Assembly: GCF_026898135.2 (NCBI RefSeq)
Contig: NZ_CP114035.2
Span: 4,071,501-4,135,500, forward strand
Source of the DNA: Pseudomonas fortuita
GTDB lineage: Bacteria; Pseudomonadota; Gammaproteobacteria; Pseudomonadales; Pseudomonadaceae
Length of the DNA: 64,000 bases
Reading direction: 5' to 3'
The position numbers and the translations under genes were made by a program. Position 1 is the first letter of the stretch, and each line of letters opens with the position of its first letter. Under the pieces are notes generated by a model. That model was given only the letters and a program-made list of their open reading frames with translations. It made no database searches and was not told where the DNA came from. Positions 29,517-38,433 of this stretch are shown piece by piece.

Positions 29517-30335
29517 ATGACCACGACCAACCGCAAACCCTTCAACCGCCTGCTGCTCACCGGCGCCGCCGGCGGGCTCGGGCAAGTGCTTCGCCAAGCA
29601 CTGCAAGCACACGCCAACATCGTGCGCGTATCAGACATCAGCCCCATGGCAGCGGCTGCGGGCGAGCATGAGCAAGTCATCAACTGCGACCTGGCCGACA
29701 AGGCCGGCGTATCGGCCCTGGCCGAGGATGTGGACGCCATCGTGCACCTGGGCGGCATCTCCACCGAGCGTGCCTTCGAAGAGATTCTGCAAGCCAACAT
29801 CGTCGGCACCTTCCACATCTATGAGGCCGCCCGAAAGCACGGCATCAAGCGCGTGGTGTTCGCCAGCTCGAACCATGTCACCGGCTTTTACCCTCAAGGC
29901 GAACAGGTAGATGCGCATTCGCCGCGCCGACCAGACTGCTACTACGGGTTGTCGAAGGCCTACGGCGAAGACCTGGCCACGTTCTACTTCCACCGCTACG
30001 GCATCGAAACCGTCAGCCTGCGCATCGGCTCTTCATTCCCCGAACCACGCAATGTGCGCATGCTGTCCACCTGGCTGAGCTACGGCGACCTGGCGCATCT
30101 GGTAGATCGCGCATTGCTCGCCGAAAACGTCGGCCATACCGTGGTGTACGGTGTCTCAGCCAACCGCGACCTCTGGTGGAGCAACCGCCACGCCGCACAC
30201 CTGGACTTCAATCCGAAGGACAGTGCCGAGCGCTTCCGCCCGGCCCTGGAGCAGCAGCCAAAGCCCGCTACAGATGACCCGACGGCCCACCTGCAAGGTG
30301 GCGCCTTCACCGCTGCCGGCCCTTTTGACGACTAA
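29517..30335 (+). CDS. udh: Uronate dehydrogenase (NAD+)
   Basis: 272 residues, an extended short-chain dehydrogenase. It has the nucleotide motif TGAAGGLG at 15-22 and the catalytic pair Tyr143/Lys147 in YYGLSK, with SSNHVTGFY upstream. It is strongly similar to the P. putida uronate dehydrogenase I remember (RLLLTGAAGGLG, DISPMA, RIGSSFPEP). It oxidises D-galacturonate or D-glucuronate to the aldaro-lactone. It lies 74 bp after kdgM and 26 bp before the lactonase gene. Confidence 0.93.
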   Translation: MTTTNRKPFNRLLLTGAAGGLGQVLRQALQAHANIVRVSDISPMAAAAGEHEQVINCDLADKAGVSALAEDVDAIVHLGGISTERAFEEILQANIVGTFHIYEAARKHGIKRVVFASSNHVTGFYPQGEQVDAHSPRRPDCYYGLSKAYGEDLATFYFHRYGIETVSLRIGSSFPEPRNVRMLSTWLSYGDLAHLVDRALLAENVGHTVVYGVSANRDLWWSNRHAAHLDFNPKDSAERFRPALEQQPKPATDDPTAHLQGGAFTAAGPFDD

Positions 30336-30361
30336 ACCCTGATGGAGCGCGTAATTCTTCC

Positions 30362-31255
30362 ATGACAGCCGAACTGATTACCGATGCACGCAATGCCACA
30401 GGCGAAAGCCCGGTCTGGCACCCGCAGGAAAATGCCTTGTACTGGGTAGATATACCGGCAGGCCGCCTGCACCGCTGGCAACCAGACGGCCAGACACATC
30501 ACTGGGCCGCAGACGAAATGCTCGGCTGCATCGTCCGTCGCCAGCAAGGCCACTGGCTTGGGGCCATGGAGAGCGGGATCTTTCACCTCACCGCCCAGGC
30601 TGACGGTCGCCTGGTTGCCGACAAGCGCACCAGCGTCGAACACGCGAGGCCCGGCATGCGTTTCAATGACGGACGTTGTGACCGCCAGGGGCGCTTTTGG
30701 GCCGGTACGATGCAAACAAACATGGGCGCCGAGCCGGTGGGTGCGCTTTACCGATATGACGCGACGGCGGACGCAACGGTAAAGCCAATGCAAGCACGAC
30801 TGGACAGGCTGATCGTGCCCAACGGCATGGCGTTCAGCCCGGACGGCAAAACACTGTATGTCTCCGACTCGCACCCCAGCGTTCAGCTGATCTGGGCCTT
30901 CGACTACGACATCGACAGCGGCACACCGCACAACCGCCGAATATTCGTCGACATGAACCAGCACCCCGGCCGACCGGACGGGGCTGCGGTAGATGCCGAG
31001 GGTTGCTACTGGATTTGCGCGATCGATGCCGGTCAGGTACTGCGCTTTACCCCCGAAGGGAAGCTGGATCGCGCCCTGCCGCTACCGGTAAAGAAACCGA
31101 CCATGTGCGCATTCGGCGGCCCGCAGCTGGATACGCTGTTCGTGACGTCGATTCGCCCACAAGGCATCGACCTGAGCGACCAGCCCCTGGCCGGCGGCGT
31201 GTTCGCGCTCAACCCCGGCGTAAAGGGCTTGCCGGAGCCGATTGCCGGGGGCTGA
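30362..31255 (+). CDS. SMP-30/gluconolactonase-family lactonase
   Basis: 297 residues, a six-bladed beta-propeller. Metal ligands of the family are visible: Glu15 (GESPVW), Asn154 (VPNGMAFSPDG) and Asp206 (GRPDGAA), with RFNDGRCD substrate-site residues near 102. Following udh, it most likely hydrolyses galactaro- or glucaro-lactone to the open aldaric acid, speeding a step that also runs spontaneously. It converges with the MFS gene at 31292. Confidence 0.88.
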   Translation: MTAELITDARNATGESPVWHPQENALYWVDIPAGRLHRWQPDGQTHHWAADEMLGCIVRRQQGHWLGAMESGIFHLTAQADGRLVADKRTSVEHARPGMRFNDGRCDRQGRFWAGTMQTNMGAEPVGALYRYDATADATVKPMQARLDRLIVPNGMAFSPDGKTLYVSDSHPSVQLIWAFDYDIDSGTPHNRRIFVDMNQHPGRPDGAAVDAEGCYWICAIDAGQVLRFTPEGKLDRALPLPVKKPTMCAFGGPQLDTLFVTSIRPQGIDLSDQPLAGGVFALNPGVKGLPEPIAGG

Positions 31256-31291
31256 AGCCTGGGCCGGTATTGGCTGCCACCAGGGGTATGC

Positions 31292-32446
31292 TCAATAAGC
31301 AGCCTTGCTGGGCATCCCCCTGCGACCTGCCCCAAGGCAAGTGACTGCAAAGGCAATCACCAACGCCCCGGTACCCAACAGGAAAATCAGCTGCTGGTTG
31401 GAGCCCTCCACCAGCATGGCGATCAGCGCCGGCGTCACCGCTGCCGCCCCCATCAACGTGATGCTGACCAGCGGTGTGAGCTTGCCAGTCGGGTCGTTGG
31501 TGGTAATCAGCGCCATGTAGTACGACAACGACAGCACCCAACCAAAGTTGATCAGCAACAACGCAACGAACAGCTGCATTGGCGTGCGGGTATGCCCCGT
31601 AAGCATGGCGATGGAAATGAACACCGCCACCAGCCCTACGGCGATCATCAACTGGCGATTGACCCGCGCCCCCAGCAGGCTAGGCAGCCCCGCCCCGGGC
31701 AAACCACCCAGGGCCGACAGGCCGAATGCCCAGCCGATATCGACGCCGCTGATGCCCTGGTCTCGCGCCAACTGGTCGATGAAGCCCCATACGCAGTAGA
31801 TGGCGATCTGCATGAACAGCATGCCCACCAGCGCAGTGCGCCCCGTGCGCGCCGAACCACTCTGGGCAGGTGAGGCTTCGCCACTGGCCAGCAACGCCGC
31901 CGGGCGACGCGGTAGCACCAGGCTGGCGCCGCAGATGAGCAAGTACCACAGGCCGAACGCGCACAAGGCGGTCACCGTGCCACTCTGCGCGGCCAGCAGC
32001 GGCAACCCTGCGGAAAACAACGAGTACTCGGGCGTTTGCAGCAACAGCATCAACCCGAACGAACGGTCCTGGTTGGGCAAGCGGCCCAGCGTGGACACCG
32101 CATAGGCATACACCAGCCCCGCACAGGTGCCGGCCGCCAGGCGCACGATCAGCAGCACGGTGTTGGTGGTGGCAAAGGCGGTCGCGATGCTCAATGCCAC
32201 GCACAGCGCGCCAACGAACAGGCACAGGCTGCGCCCGCCATGGCGCTTCATCAGCACCGGGCAAAGCAAGGTGCCCAGGGTCATGCCGATCATCTCGACC
32301 GACACCACCCAGCCCTGCTGATCGAGTGACAGGCTCAGCTGCTCTGTGACCAAACCCATGAAGATGGGTTGTACGCCACAGACGATGAAGGAAGTACAGG
32401 CGATGAAAATCAGCGCGGCACGCAGCAGCTTGGCATCTTGCGTCAT
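31292..32446 (-). CDS. MFS transporter of unknown substrate
   Basis: 384 residues with 12 hydrophobic helices, starting MTQDAKLLRAALIFIACTSF. The loop after helix 2 reads LMKRHGGRS, the family's G-x-x-x-D/R-R-x-G-R-like motif. It is divergent from the amidohydrolase gene at 32728, with which it shares a 281-bp promoter region, so it may carry that enzyme's substrate rather than a uronate. The ATG at 32446 gives the normal N-terminus; the 30-codon extension upstream is not family-like. Confidence 0.82.
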   Translation of the reverse strand: MTQDAKLLRAALIFIACTSFIVCGVQPIFMGLVTEQLSLSLDQQGWVVSVEMIGMTLGTLLCPVLMKRHGGRSLCLFVGALCVALSIATAFATTNTVLLIVRLAAGTCAGLVYAYAVSTLGRLPNQDRSFGLMLLLQTPEYSLFSAGLPLLAAQSGTVTALCAFGLWYLLICGASLVLPRRPAALLASGEASPAQSGSARTGRTALVGMLFMQIAIYCVWGFIDQLARDQGISGVDIGWAFGLSALGGLPGAGLPSLLGARVNRQLMIAVGLVAVFISIAMLTGHTRTPMQLFVALLLINFGWVLSLSYYMALITTNDPTGKLTPLVSITLMGAAAVTPALIAMLVEGSNQQLIFLLGTGALVIAFAVTCLGAGRRGMPSKAAY

Positions 32447-32727
32447 GGGGACCCCGACACGGCATTTGTTTTTATTGTGTGTGGCGACCTGCCCGAAAGG
32501 CGCCGTAGCTGGCGGCGAGGCGGGTCTCGGTGGCAATCGTGGGCCGACATTGCGGGCTTTGAAAGTTAATTATCGGCATCCACGTCAGTGGGCTTTTTAA
32601 TACAGGTCAGCATCCCCTGCCTGCATCCAGAAATGCACTGCACCCGATCCTGATAATTAATTGGAGACAGGCCCGCATCCCCCCTACCGTGGTACGTCAC
32701 CCAAGCCTCCGTAAAAAAGGCCCGATC
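32447..32727. promoter_or_regulatory. Divergent MFS/amidohydrolase promoter region with a spaced inverted repeat
   Basis: TTAATTATC at 32566-32574 and GATAATTAA at 32652-32660 are perfect nine-base inverted copies 77 bp apart, in an AT-rich patch unlike the surrounding GC-rich DNA. Two such half-sites fit looping or cooperative binding by a regulator such as the LysR protein at 34168. Confidence 0.45.
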
Positions 32728-33945
32728 ATGAACGACCGTGAGTTCATCAACGCTATCGATGCCGATGGCAAGCCCCTGCACATTGCGGTAACCAACGGCC
32801 GCATCACCCACATCGGCCCGCAACGCGCCAGCACCCCAGCCCGTGAAACCATCGACCTCGAAGGCCTGCTGGTGCTGCCAGGCTTTGTCGATGGCCACAT
32901 TCACCTGGACAAGAGCTTTGTCGGCGACCGCTGGCGACCGCACCAACCCGTGGCCAGCCTGCGCGAGCGCCTGGCCGTGGAAAAACGCGAACTGGCCAGT
33001 GCCCCACCCATCGTCGAGCGCGCCGATGCGCTGATGTGCCAAGCTGCCTCGTTCGGCACCCTGGCGATGCGCTGCCACGTGGACGTAGACGCCACCACCG
33101 GCCTGACCAACCTGCACGCCATGCTCCAAGCCCGGGACAAGTGGAAAGACCTGCTCGACATCGAGCTGGTGGCCTTCCCTCAGGCCGGTGTGGTGACCTG
33201 CCCCGGTACGGCTGAAGTGATGGAAGCGGCCATCCGCGAAGGCGTGCAGGTGGTCGGCGGCATCGACCCCACCACACTGGATGGCGACGCCGACGCCCAA
33301 CTGGACATCGTGTTCGGTATCGCCGAGCGCCATGGCGTGAAGGTTGATATCCACCTGCACGAACCCGGCGACATCTGCATCGCTCAGCTCCAACGCATCG
33401 CTGCGCGCACCCAGGCACTGGGCATGCAAGGCCTGGTGGCGGTCAGCCACGCCTATGGCCTGGGCGACGTATCCGATGCTGTTGTCGACCGCACGGCCGA
33501 AGTGCTGGCCGGCGCAGGCATCTCCATCATGACCAACGCCCCCGGCGAACATGCGTTTCCACCCGTACTGCGCCTGCGTGACGGCGGCGTGCGGGTATTT
33601 ACCGGCAACGACAACATCCAGGACGCCTGGTGGCCCTACGGCAATGGCGACATGCTGCAAAGGGCCATGCTGGTCAGCTACCGCTCGGGCTTCAATACCG
33701 ATGAGGAGCTGCGGGTTGCGCTGGAAATGGCGACCGAAGCCAGTGCCGGGGTGATGGGCAAGCAGGACTATGGGTTGAAGGTTGGTAACGAGGCCAGCTT
33801 CGTTCTGTTCAGGGCACCGAATGCTGCTGCGGCGGTGGCAGCGGCCATTCATGAACGGGTGATCGTGCGCCACGGCGCGTTCTGGGGCAGGCCTGCACAG
33901 TTGCAGTTGAAGGCTGCGCAGTTCGCCACGGAAATCCACCGTTAA
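32728..33945 (+). CDS. Cytosine deaminase-like amidohydrolase
   Basis: 405 residues. It carries the amidohydrolase metal site: His57-x-His59 in DGHIHLDKS, His209 and His211 in DIHLHEPGD, His241 in VSHAYGLG and Asp295 in FTGNDNIQDAWWPYG. The order and spacing match the cytosine deaminase/N-isopropylammelide hydrolase branch. It probably hydrolyses a cyclic amide, amidine or deaminates a heterocycle; substrate unknown. AAGG lies ten bases before ATG 32728. It forms a cassette with the MFS transporter and the LysR regulator. Confidence 0.86.
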   Translation: MNDREFINAIDADGKPLHIAVTNGRITHIGPQRASTPARETIDLEGLLVLPGFVDGHIHLDKSFVGDRWRPHQPVASLRERLAVEKRELASAPPIVERADALMCQAASFGTLAMRCHVDVDATTGLTNLHAMLQARDKWKDLLDIELVAFPQAGVVTCPGTAEVMEAAIREGVQVVGGIDPTTLDGDADAQLDIVFGIAERHGVKVDIHLHEPGDICIAQLQRIAARTQALGMQGLVAVSHAYGLGDVSDAVVDRTAEVLAGAGISIMTNAPGEHAFPPVLRLRDGGVRVFTGNDNIQDAWWPYGNGDMLQRAMLVSYRSGFNTDEELRVALEMATEASAGVMGKQDYGLKVGNEASFVLFRAPNAAAAVAAAIHERVIVRHGAFWGRPAQLQLKAAQFATEIHR

Positions 33946-33988
33946 AACCCCTGGCAGAGCACAGATTTTAAGCCCTGCGCGCCCCCTT

Positions 33989-34071
33989 GTGGGAGCGGGC
34001 AAGCCCGCGAAGCAGGCGGCGCGGTGGATGGCACGGGCTTCGCCCGTGTTCGCGGGCATGCCCGCTCCCAC
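33989..34071. repeat. Inverted REP pair (BIME)
   Basis: GTGGGAGCGGGCAAGCCCGCG and its near-reverse complement CGCGGGCATGCCCGCTCCCAC flank a short spacer that itself contains a CGGGCTTCGCCCG hairpin. This is the P. putida REP type, between the convergent amidohydrolase and LysR genes. Confidence 0.85.
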
Positions 34072-34167
34072 AGTGATCGCGAAAGCTTTCAGATTTGAGC
34101 AAGACAGTTGCTCCCACAAAGTACGCGACTCGGTTTCAGACTTTGCACTCTGAGCGAAGGCGCATTC

Positions 34168-35046
34168 TTACTCCGCCTCAGCCCGCAAGATCCCGATCAG
34201 AATTTCAGCCAGCGCCATGACCATAGGGTCCGCCGTAGGCCGATGAAAAATCGCCGCCTCGAACACCTTGATAGGCTTGAACCCCTGCTCCGCCCCGAGC
34301 ACTCGATGCCCACCCGTCACTACCCGCGACGGCAAGAGGCTAACCCCTAACCCGTTAGCCACCGCCTCCTGAATCCCCGCCAGGCTCGAACTGGTAAAAG
34401 CGATCCGCCAACTGCGCCCCATTGCCTCGACGGCACCGATCATGTCATCCCGGTACAACCCGCGTGGCGGAAAGGTCACCAGCGGAATCGGGTCCTGGGC
34501 AAAACACGGGTACTGCGCACTGTCGATCCATTCGATGCGCTCCGGCTGGCACGCATTGGCCTCACGGCTGTGGCGCCGCTGCTTGATCAGCACCAGGTCC
34601 AGCTCGCCACGGTCATAGGTGCTCATCAAGTCCCGGCTAAGCCCTCCGGTAATTTCCAGTTTTACCGTCGGGTTGCGGCGGTTGAACGCCGCCAGCGCCT
34701 GCATCGTCTTGCCCGCGACAAAATCGTCCGGCAGGCCGATGCGCACGGTCACCGTCACCCCGCCCGACATGGCTTCGGTCAACTGGCTGCTCACCGCCAG
34801 CAAGTGCCGCGCATACCCCAGCAGGGTTTCCCCCGCATCGGTCGGGTGCACCTCGCGGTTGCTGCGGTCGAGCAGCTGCTGGCCGACCATTTCCTCCAGC
34901 CGGCGCACCTTCTGGGTGACCGTGGACTGGGTGGAGTGCAGGCGCGCGGCAGCGGTGGTGAAACTGCCGCAGTCGGCCACCATGACCACGGTGCGGAGCA
35001 TGTCCAGGTCATAGATGGCGCGGTTGGGTTTGATGGAGTCTGGCAT
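34168..35046 (-). CDS. LysR-family transcriptional regulator
   Basis: 292 residues. The helix-turn-helix reads LRTVVMVADCGSFTTAAARL ... STVTQKVRRLE, and an effector domain follows. It converges with the amidohydrolase gene across the REP pair and is a reasonable regulator for the MFS/amidohydrolase cassette. The start at 35046 (MPDSIKPNRAIYDLDML) leaves ten residues before the usual LysR beginning; an internal ATG further in (MLRTVV) is possible but too short for the family. Confidence 0.9.
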   Translation of the reverse strand: MPDSIKPNRAIYDLDMLRTVVMVADCGSFTTAAARLHSTQSTVTQKVRRLEEMVGQQLLDRSNREVHPTDAGETLLGYARHLLAVSSQLTEAMSGGVTVTVRIGLPDDFVAGKTMQALAAFNRRNPTVKLEITGGLSRDLMSTYDRGELDLVLIKQRRHSREANACQPERIEWIDSAQYPCFAQDPIPLVTFPPRGLYRDDMIGAVEAMGRSWRIAFTSSSLAGIQEAVANGLGVSLLPSRVVTGGHRVLGAEQGFKPIKVFEAAIFHRPTADPMVMALAEILIGILRAEAE

Positions 35047-35175
35047 TTGACGGGTTCAGCTTTCTGGATGGGGCTGGGTACATGATGCCTGAAGCTGGAG
35101 TGCATGATGCATTGCCCGAGGGCACGGCATGCCTTGTACGCATGCACGAACCGTTTCGCGCACCCGATCTTGTGC

Positions 35176-37341
35176 TCAAGCTGCAGCGGCCCCCTTACCC
35201 TCACCGCTGACCTCGAACTGCCCTACCAGCTTCTGCAGCTTGCCAGCATCCACCCGCACCTTCTGCGCGCTGCTCTGCAGCACCACCGCGGTCTGCTGCA
35301 TCTCGCTGGAGGACTGGTTGACCTGCTCGATGGTCTTGCCATATTCCACGCTTCGCCGGTTGAGCTGCTGGATGATGGCGAACATGCTTTCCACGGCCTG
35401 GTGCAGTTGGACGTTCTCGGACGAAGCGTCTTCGGCAAGGCGCAGGCTGTTGTCCACGTCCTGTACGCCCTGCTCCATGAAACTGACGGCCTGGCGGGTT
35501 TCGCCCTGTAGGCTCTCGACCATGTGGCGAATGTCTTCGGCCGCGCGCGCGGTTCGCGCGGCCAGGCTGCGCACCTCGTCGGCCACCACCGCAAAACCAC
35601 GACCATGCTCGCCGGCGCGCGCCGCCTCGATGGCGGCATTGAGCGCCAGCAGGTTGGTCTGGTTGGTGATGTCGCTGATCAGCCCGGTGATGTTGTCGAT
35701 CTCGACCATGCGGCTGTCAAGCCGCTGCACGCTGGATGACGAGCGCGCCACCACATCGCGAATGGACTGGGTGCCTGCCTGCACCGCCAGAAACTGCTCG
35801 CGGGCACGGCTGACCACCTCGTCCATGGCCTGCTTCATCTGTTCGGCGCTGACCGACGCCTGCTGCAGTTCGCCAAGCTGCTCCTCCATGATGATCATCA
35901 TCTGATGCACCGCATCAGCCACATCGGCGGAGCTCACGCTGGCCGCCTGGCTGCGCCCGAGCATCATCTGGTTGGTACTGCCGACCGTGCGGCTGGCCTT
36001 GACCACCTGGCCCACCACCGCGTCCAGGCGGTCGATGAAACTGTTGATCCAGCGCGCCATATCGCCGCTCTCGTCATTGCCCAGGGTGCTGGTGTCCAGG
36101 CGCTGACGCAGGTTGCCTTCACCCTCGGCGATGGTACGCAGCACGCCGCTCATGCCATTAAGCCTGGCAGCCAGGCGCTTGGGCCCAAATACGCCGAACA
36201 ATAGCGTGGCGCCGAGCATGCTCAAGCCCAGAACAACATCGTTCAGCCCTTGCGCCAGGCCGGCATAGTGCTGCACCAGGTAGTTGCAGCCGAACAACCC
36301 GGCCATGGTCGCCACATAGGGTTTCATCAACCCATGACTCAGCGAGCGGCGGCGGTAGACCTCCTCCAGGTCGGCTTCGCACATCATGCCCCAGCGGTCA
36401 GGCGAGCCCGGCAACTGGAACGTTACGCCCTTGCCGACCACTGGTACGTGGCGGTAATCCGAGTAACCCGGGTAGGTCACGAACAGGTTGGCACCACGCC
36501 TGATGGTTTCCCTTACCCCAGGGTGCAGTTCGCGCGTGGAGGGGTCGGTGAAGCGCAGTTCCAGTTCGGTATGGCGCTGGACCTGTACGGTGGACCAAGG
36601 CGTGTGCACTCCACTTTTGAGGTTTTCGCCGTGGGTGAAGGTGCCGTCCTCGAAGCGCGAGCGCGACAGGGCCGTGCCGGGCTGGATCGCCGGGTCGAAG
36701 CGCGACTGCGCCATGAACAGGTAGTTGTCGCCCGACTCGGCGAAAATATGCCCGGCCTCGCGCTGGATCAGGTCACCCAGAACATCGTTGGGTACCCGAC
36801 CGCACAGGCAGCCAAGGACTTTACCGCCAGCCTTCACCGGCTGGTAGAACATCAGCGTCACTTCGTCGTGGAAGCGTGACGACGACGGGCCGATGCGCAG
36901 GGTCAGCGGGTCGCTGTAAGGGCCATGCAGAAAGGGCGCCTTCAGCCCTTGGGCCAGCGCTGCAGTCTGCTCGATACGTGGCGTACCACGTTGTGGCCAG
37001 GTCGAGGTGATGATGCTGCCCGCAGCATCGACGACAAACAACTCGGAAAAGTCTTCGGCCTGCGCCAGTTTGTCCCGCAGCAGCGTGCTATCGGGTTGAG
37101 CGAACCCTTGCGCGAGTTGTTCTGCAAGTTCAGCCAAATGCTCCCAGTGCTCGTTCGCCCAGTCATGCAACAAACGCATGCGGGTCTGGGCAATGGCTTC
37201 GAAGGTTTGTTCGATCTGCGGATAGCTCGCCCGGTTCAGGCGACATGCCCAGCCCATGCTGAGCTTTCCGGTTTTACCGAACCAGGGCAACCAGCCCTTC
37301 TCACTCGATGACAACGCCATCGAACCACTGGAAAGCGACAT
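35176..37341 (-). CDS. Methyl-accepting chemotaxis protein with cytoplasmic-looking sensor domain
   Basis: 721 residues from ATG 37341 ([12 protein letters not shown]); an earlier ATG at 37395 would add 18. A cache-like sensory region ([19 protein letters not shown], about 99-335) comes first with no hydrophobic helix before it. Two closely spaced helices lie at about 342-357 and 367-386, followed by a HAMP-like segment and the signalling hairpin ([35 protein letters not shown]). This order resembles Aer rather than a periplasmic receptor. It is divergent from pcaI, where P. putida KT2440 also has a receptor gene as I recall. The ligand is unknown. Confidence 0.9.
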   Translation of the reverse strand: MSLSSGSMALSSSEKGWLPWFGKTGKLSMGWACRLNRASYPQIEQTFEAIAQTRMRLLHDWANEHWEHLAELAEQLAQGFAQPDSTLLRDKLAQAEDFSELFVVDAAGSIITSTWPQRGTPRIEQTAALAQGLKAPFLHGPYSDPLTLRIGPSSSRFHDEVTLMFYQPVKAGGKVLGCLCGRVPNDVLGDLIQREAGHIFAESGDNYLFMAQSRFDPAIQPGTALSRSRFEDGTFTHGENLKSGVHTPWSTVQVQRHTELELRFTDPSTRELHPGVRETIRRGANLFVTYPGYSDYRHVPVVGKGVTFQLPGSPDRWGMMCEADLEEVYRRRSLSHGLMKPYVATMAGLFGCNYLVQHYAGLAQGLNDVVLGLSMLGATLLFGVFGPKRLAARLNGMSGVLRTIAEGEGNLRQRLDTSTLGNDESGDMARWINSFIDRLDAVVGQVVKASRTVGSTNQMMLGRSQAASVSSADVADAVHQMMIIMEEQLGELQQASVSAEQMKQAMDEVVSRAREQFLAVQAGTQSIRDVVARSSSSVQRLDSRMVEIDNITGLISDITNQTNLLALNAAIEAARAGEHGRGFAVVADEVRSLAARTARAAEDIRHMVESLQGETRQAVSFMEQGVQDVDNSLRLAEDASSENVQLHQAVESMFAIIQQLNRRSVEYGKTIEQVNQSSSEMQQTAVVLQSSAQKVRVDAGKLQKLVGQFEVSGEGKGAAAA

Positions 37342-37565
37342 TATCTTCACCATACGCGACATCGGATGGCAATCTGATAGCAAATCGCACGCCAACGGCG
37401 GGAGCGGTGATAAATGGGGAATTCAAGTCATTGAATGCACAGCACTTGTGCAAGAAAGGTTATGCCAGGCCCTGCATGCACCAACGAGGCGCAAACCCGA
37501 TGAAATCGGGCCCTTGTCCGAAATGTGACAAATAGCCACCAGAACTGCTCGCACATCGCACAACA

Positions 37566-37580
37566 GTTCGATAATCGCAC
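37566..37580 (+). promoter_or_regulatory. PcaR operator upstream of pcaIJ
   Basis: GTTCGATAATCGCAC matches exactly the 15-bp PcaR binding sequence I remember from the P. putida pcaIJ promoter. It lies about 150 bp before the pcaI start. PcaR with beta-ketoadipate activates the operon. Confidence 0.8.
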
Positions 37581-37729
37581 AAATTCCGCTAAACCCCCTC
37601 TACTGTTGCCCTATCTTGCGGCACGCTATAGCGAAAGTCAGCAACCCATTTCAAGCGCTGACAGGCCTGATCGCTTCAACGCGCCGGCCAGCCCGACAAC
37701 CCTACTCCAGGAACAACCAGGAGCTCGCC

Positions 37730-38425
37730 TTGATCAACAAAACGTACGAGTCCATCGCCAGCGCGGTGGAAGGGATCACCGACGGTTCGACCATCATGGT
37801 CGGTGGCTTCGGCACAGCCGGCATGCCGTCCGAGCTGATCGATGGCCTGATCGCAACCGGTGCCCGCGACCTGACCATTATCAGCAACAACGCCGGTAAC
37901 GGCGAGATCGGCCTGGCCGCCCTGCTCATGGCGGGCAGCGTGCGCAAGGTGGTCTGCTCGTTCCCGCGCCAGTCCGACTCCTACGTGTTCGACGAACTGT
38001 ACCGGGCCGGCAAGATCGAACTGGAAGTCGTACCACAAGGTAACCTGGCCGAGCGCATCCGCGCAGCAGGTTCGGGCATTGGTGCGTTTTTCTCGCCGAC
38101 CGGCTACGGCACCCTGCTGGCCGAAGGCAAGGAAACCCGTGAAATCGACGGCCGCATGTACGTGCTGGAAATGCCGCTGCACGCCGACTTTGCGCTGATC
38201 AAGGCGCACAAGGGTGACCGTTGGGGCAACCTGACCTACCGCAAGGCCGCCCGTAACTTCGGCCCGATCATGGCCATGGCTGCCAAGACCGCCATCGCCC
38301 AGGTCGACCAGGTTGTCGAACTCGGTGAACTGGACCCGGAACACATCATCACCCCGGGTATCTTCGTCCAGCGCGTGGTTGCCGTTTCCGGTGCTGCCGC
38401 TTCTTCGATTGCCAACGCTGTCTGA
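37730..38425 (+). CDS. pcaI: PcaI, 3-oxoadipate CoA-transferase subunit A
   Basis: 231 residues, the KT2440 length, beginning (M)INKTYESIASAVEGITDGST. The start is the TTG at 37730, supported by CAGGAG seven bases upstream and by the conserved N-terminus; the ATG at 37616 would add 38 residues that no homologue has. The glycine loop MVGGFGTAGMP is the CoA-transferase family I alpha-subunit signature. With PcaJ it transfers CoA from succinyl-CoA to beta-ketoadipate, ending the protocatechuate branch. Confidence 0.95.
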   Translation: MINKTYESIASAVEGITDGSTIMVGGFGTAGMPSELIDGLIATGARDLTIISNNAGNGEIGLAALLMAGSVRKVVCSFPRQSDSYVFDELYRAGKIELEVVPQGNLAERIRAAGSGIGAFFSPTGYGTLLAEGKETREIDGRMYVLEMPLHADFALIKAHKGDRWGNLTYRKAARNFGPIMAMAAKTAIAQVDQVVELGELDPEHIITPGIFVQRVVAVSGAAASSIANAV

Positions 38426-38433
38426 GGCCTGCC

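Noticed and set aside
32566..34119. A 517-codon minus-strand frame opposite the amidohydrolase
   Set aside because: The plus-strand protein has a full metal site and proper start; the antisense product is low-complexity and shows no family features.
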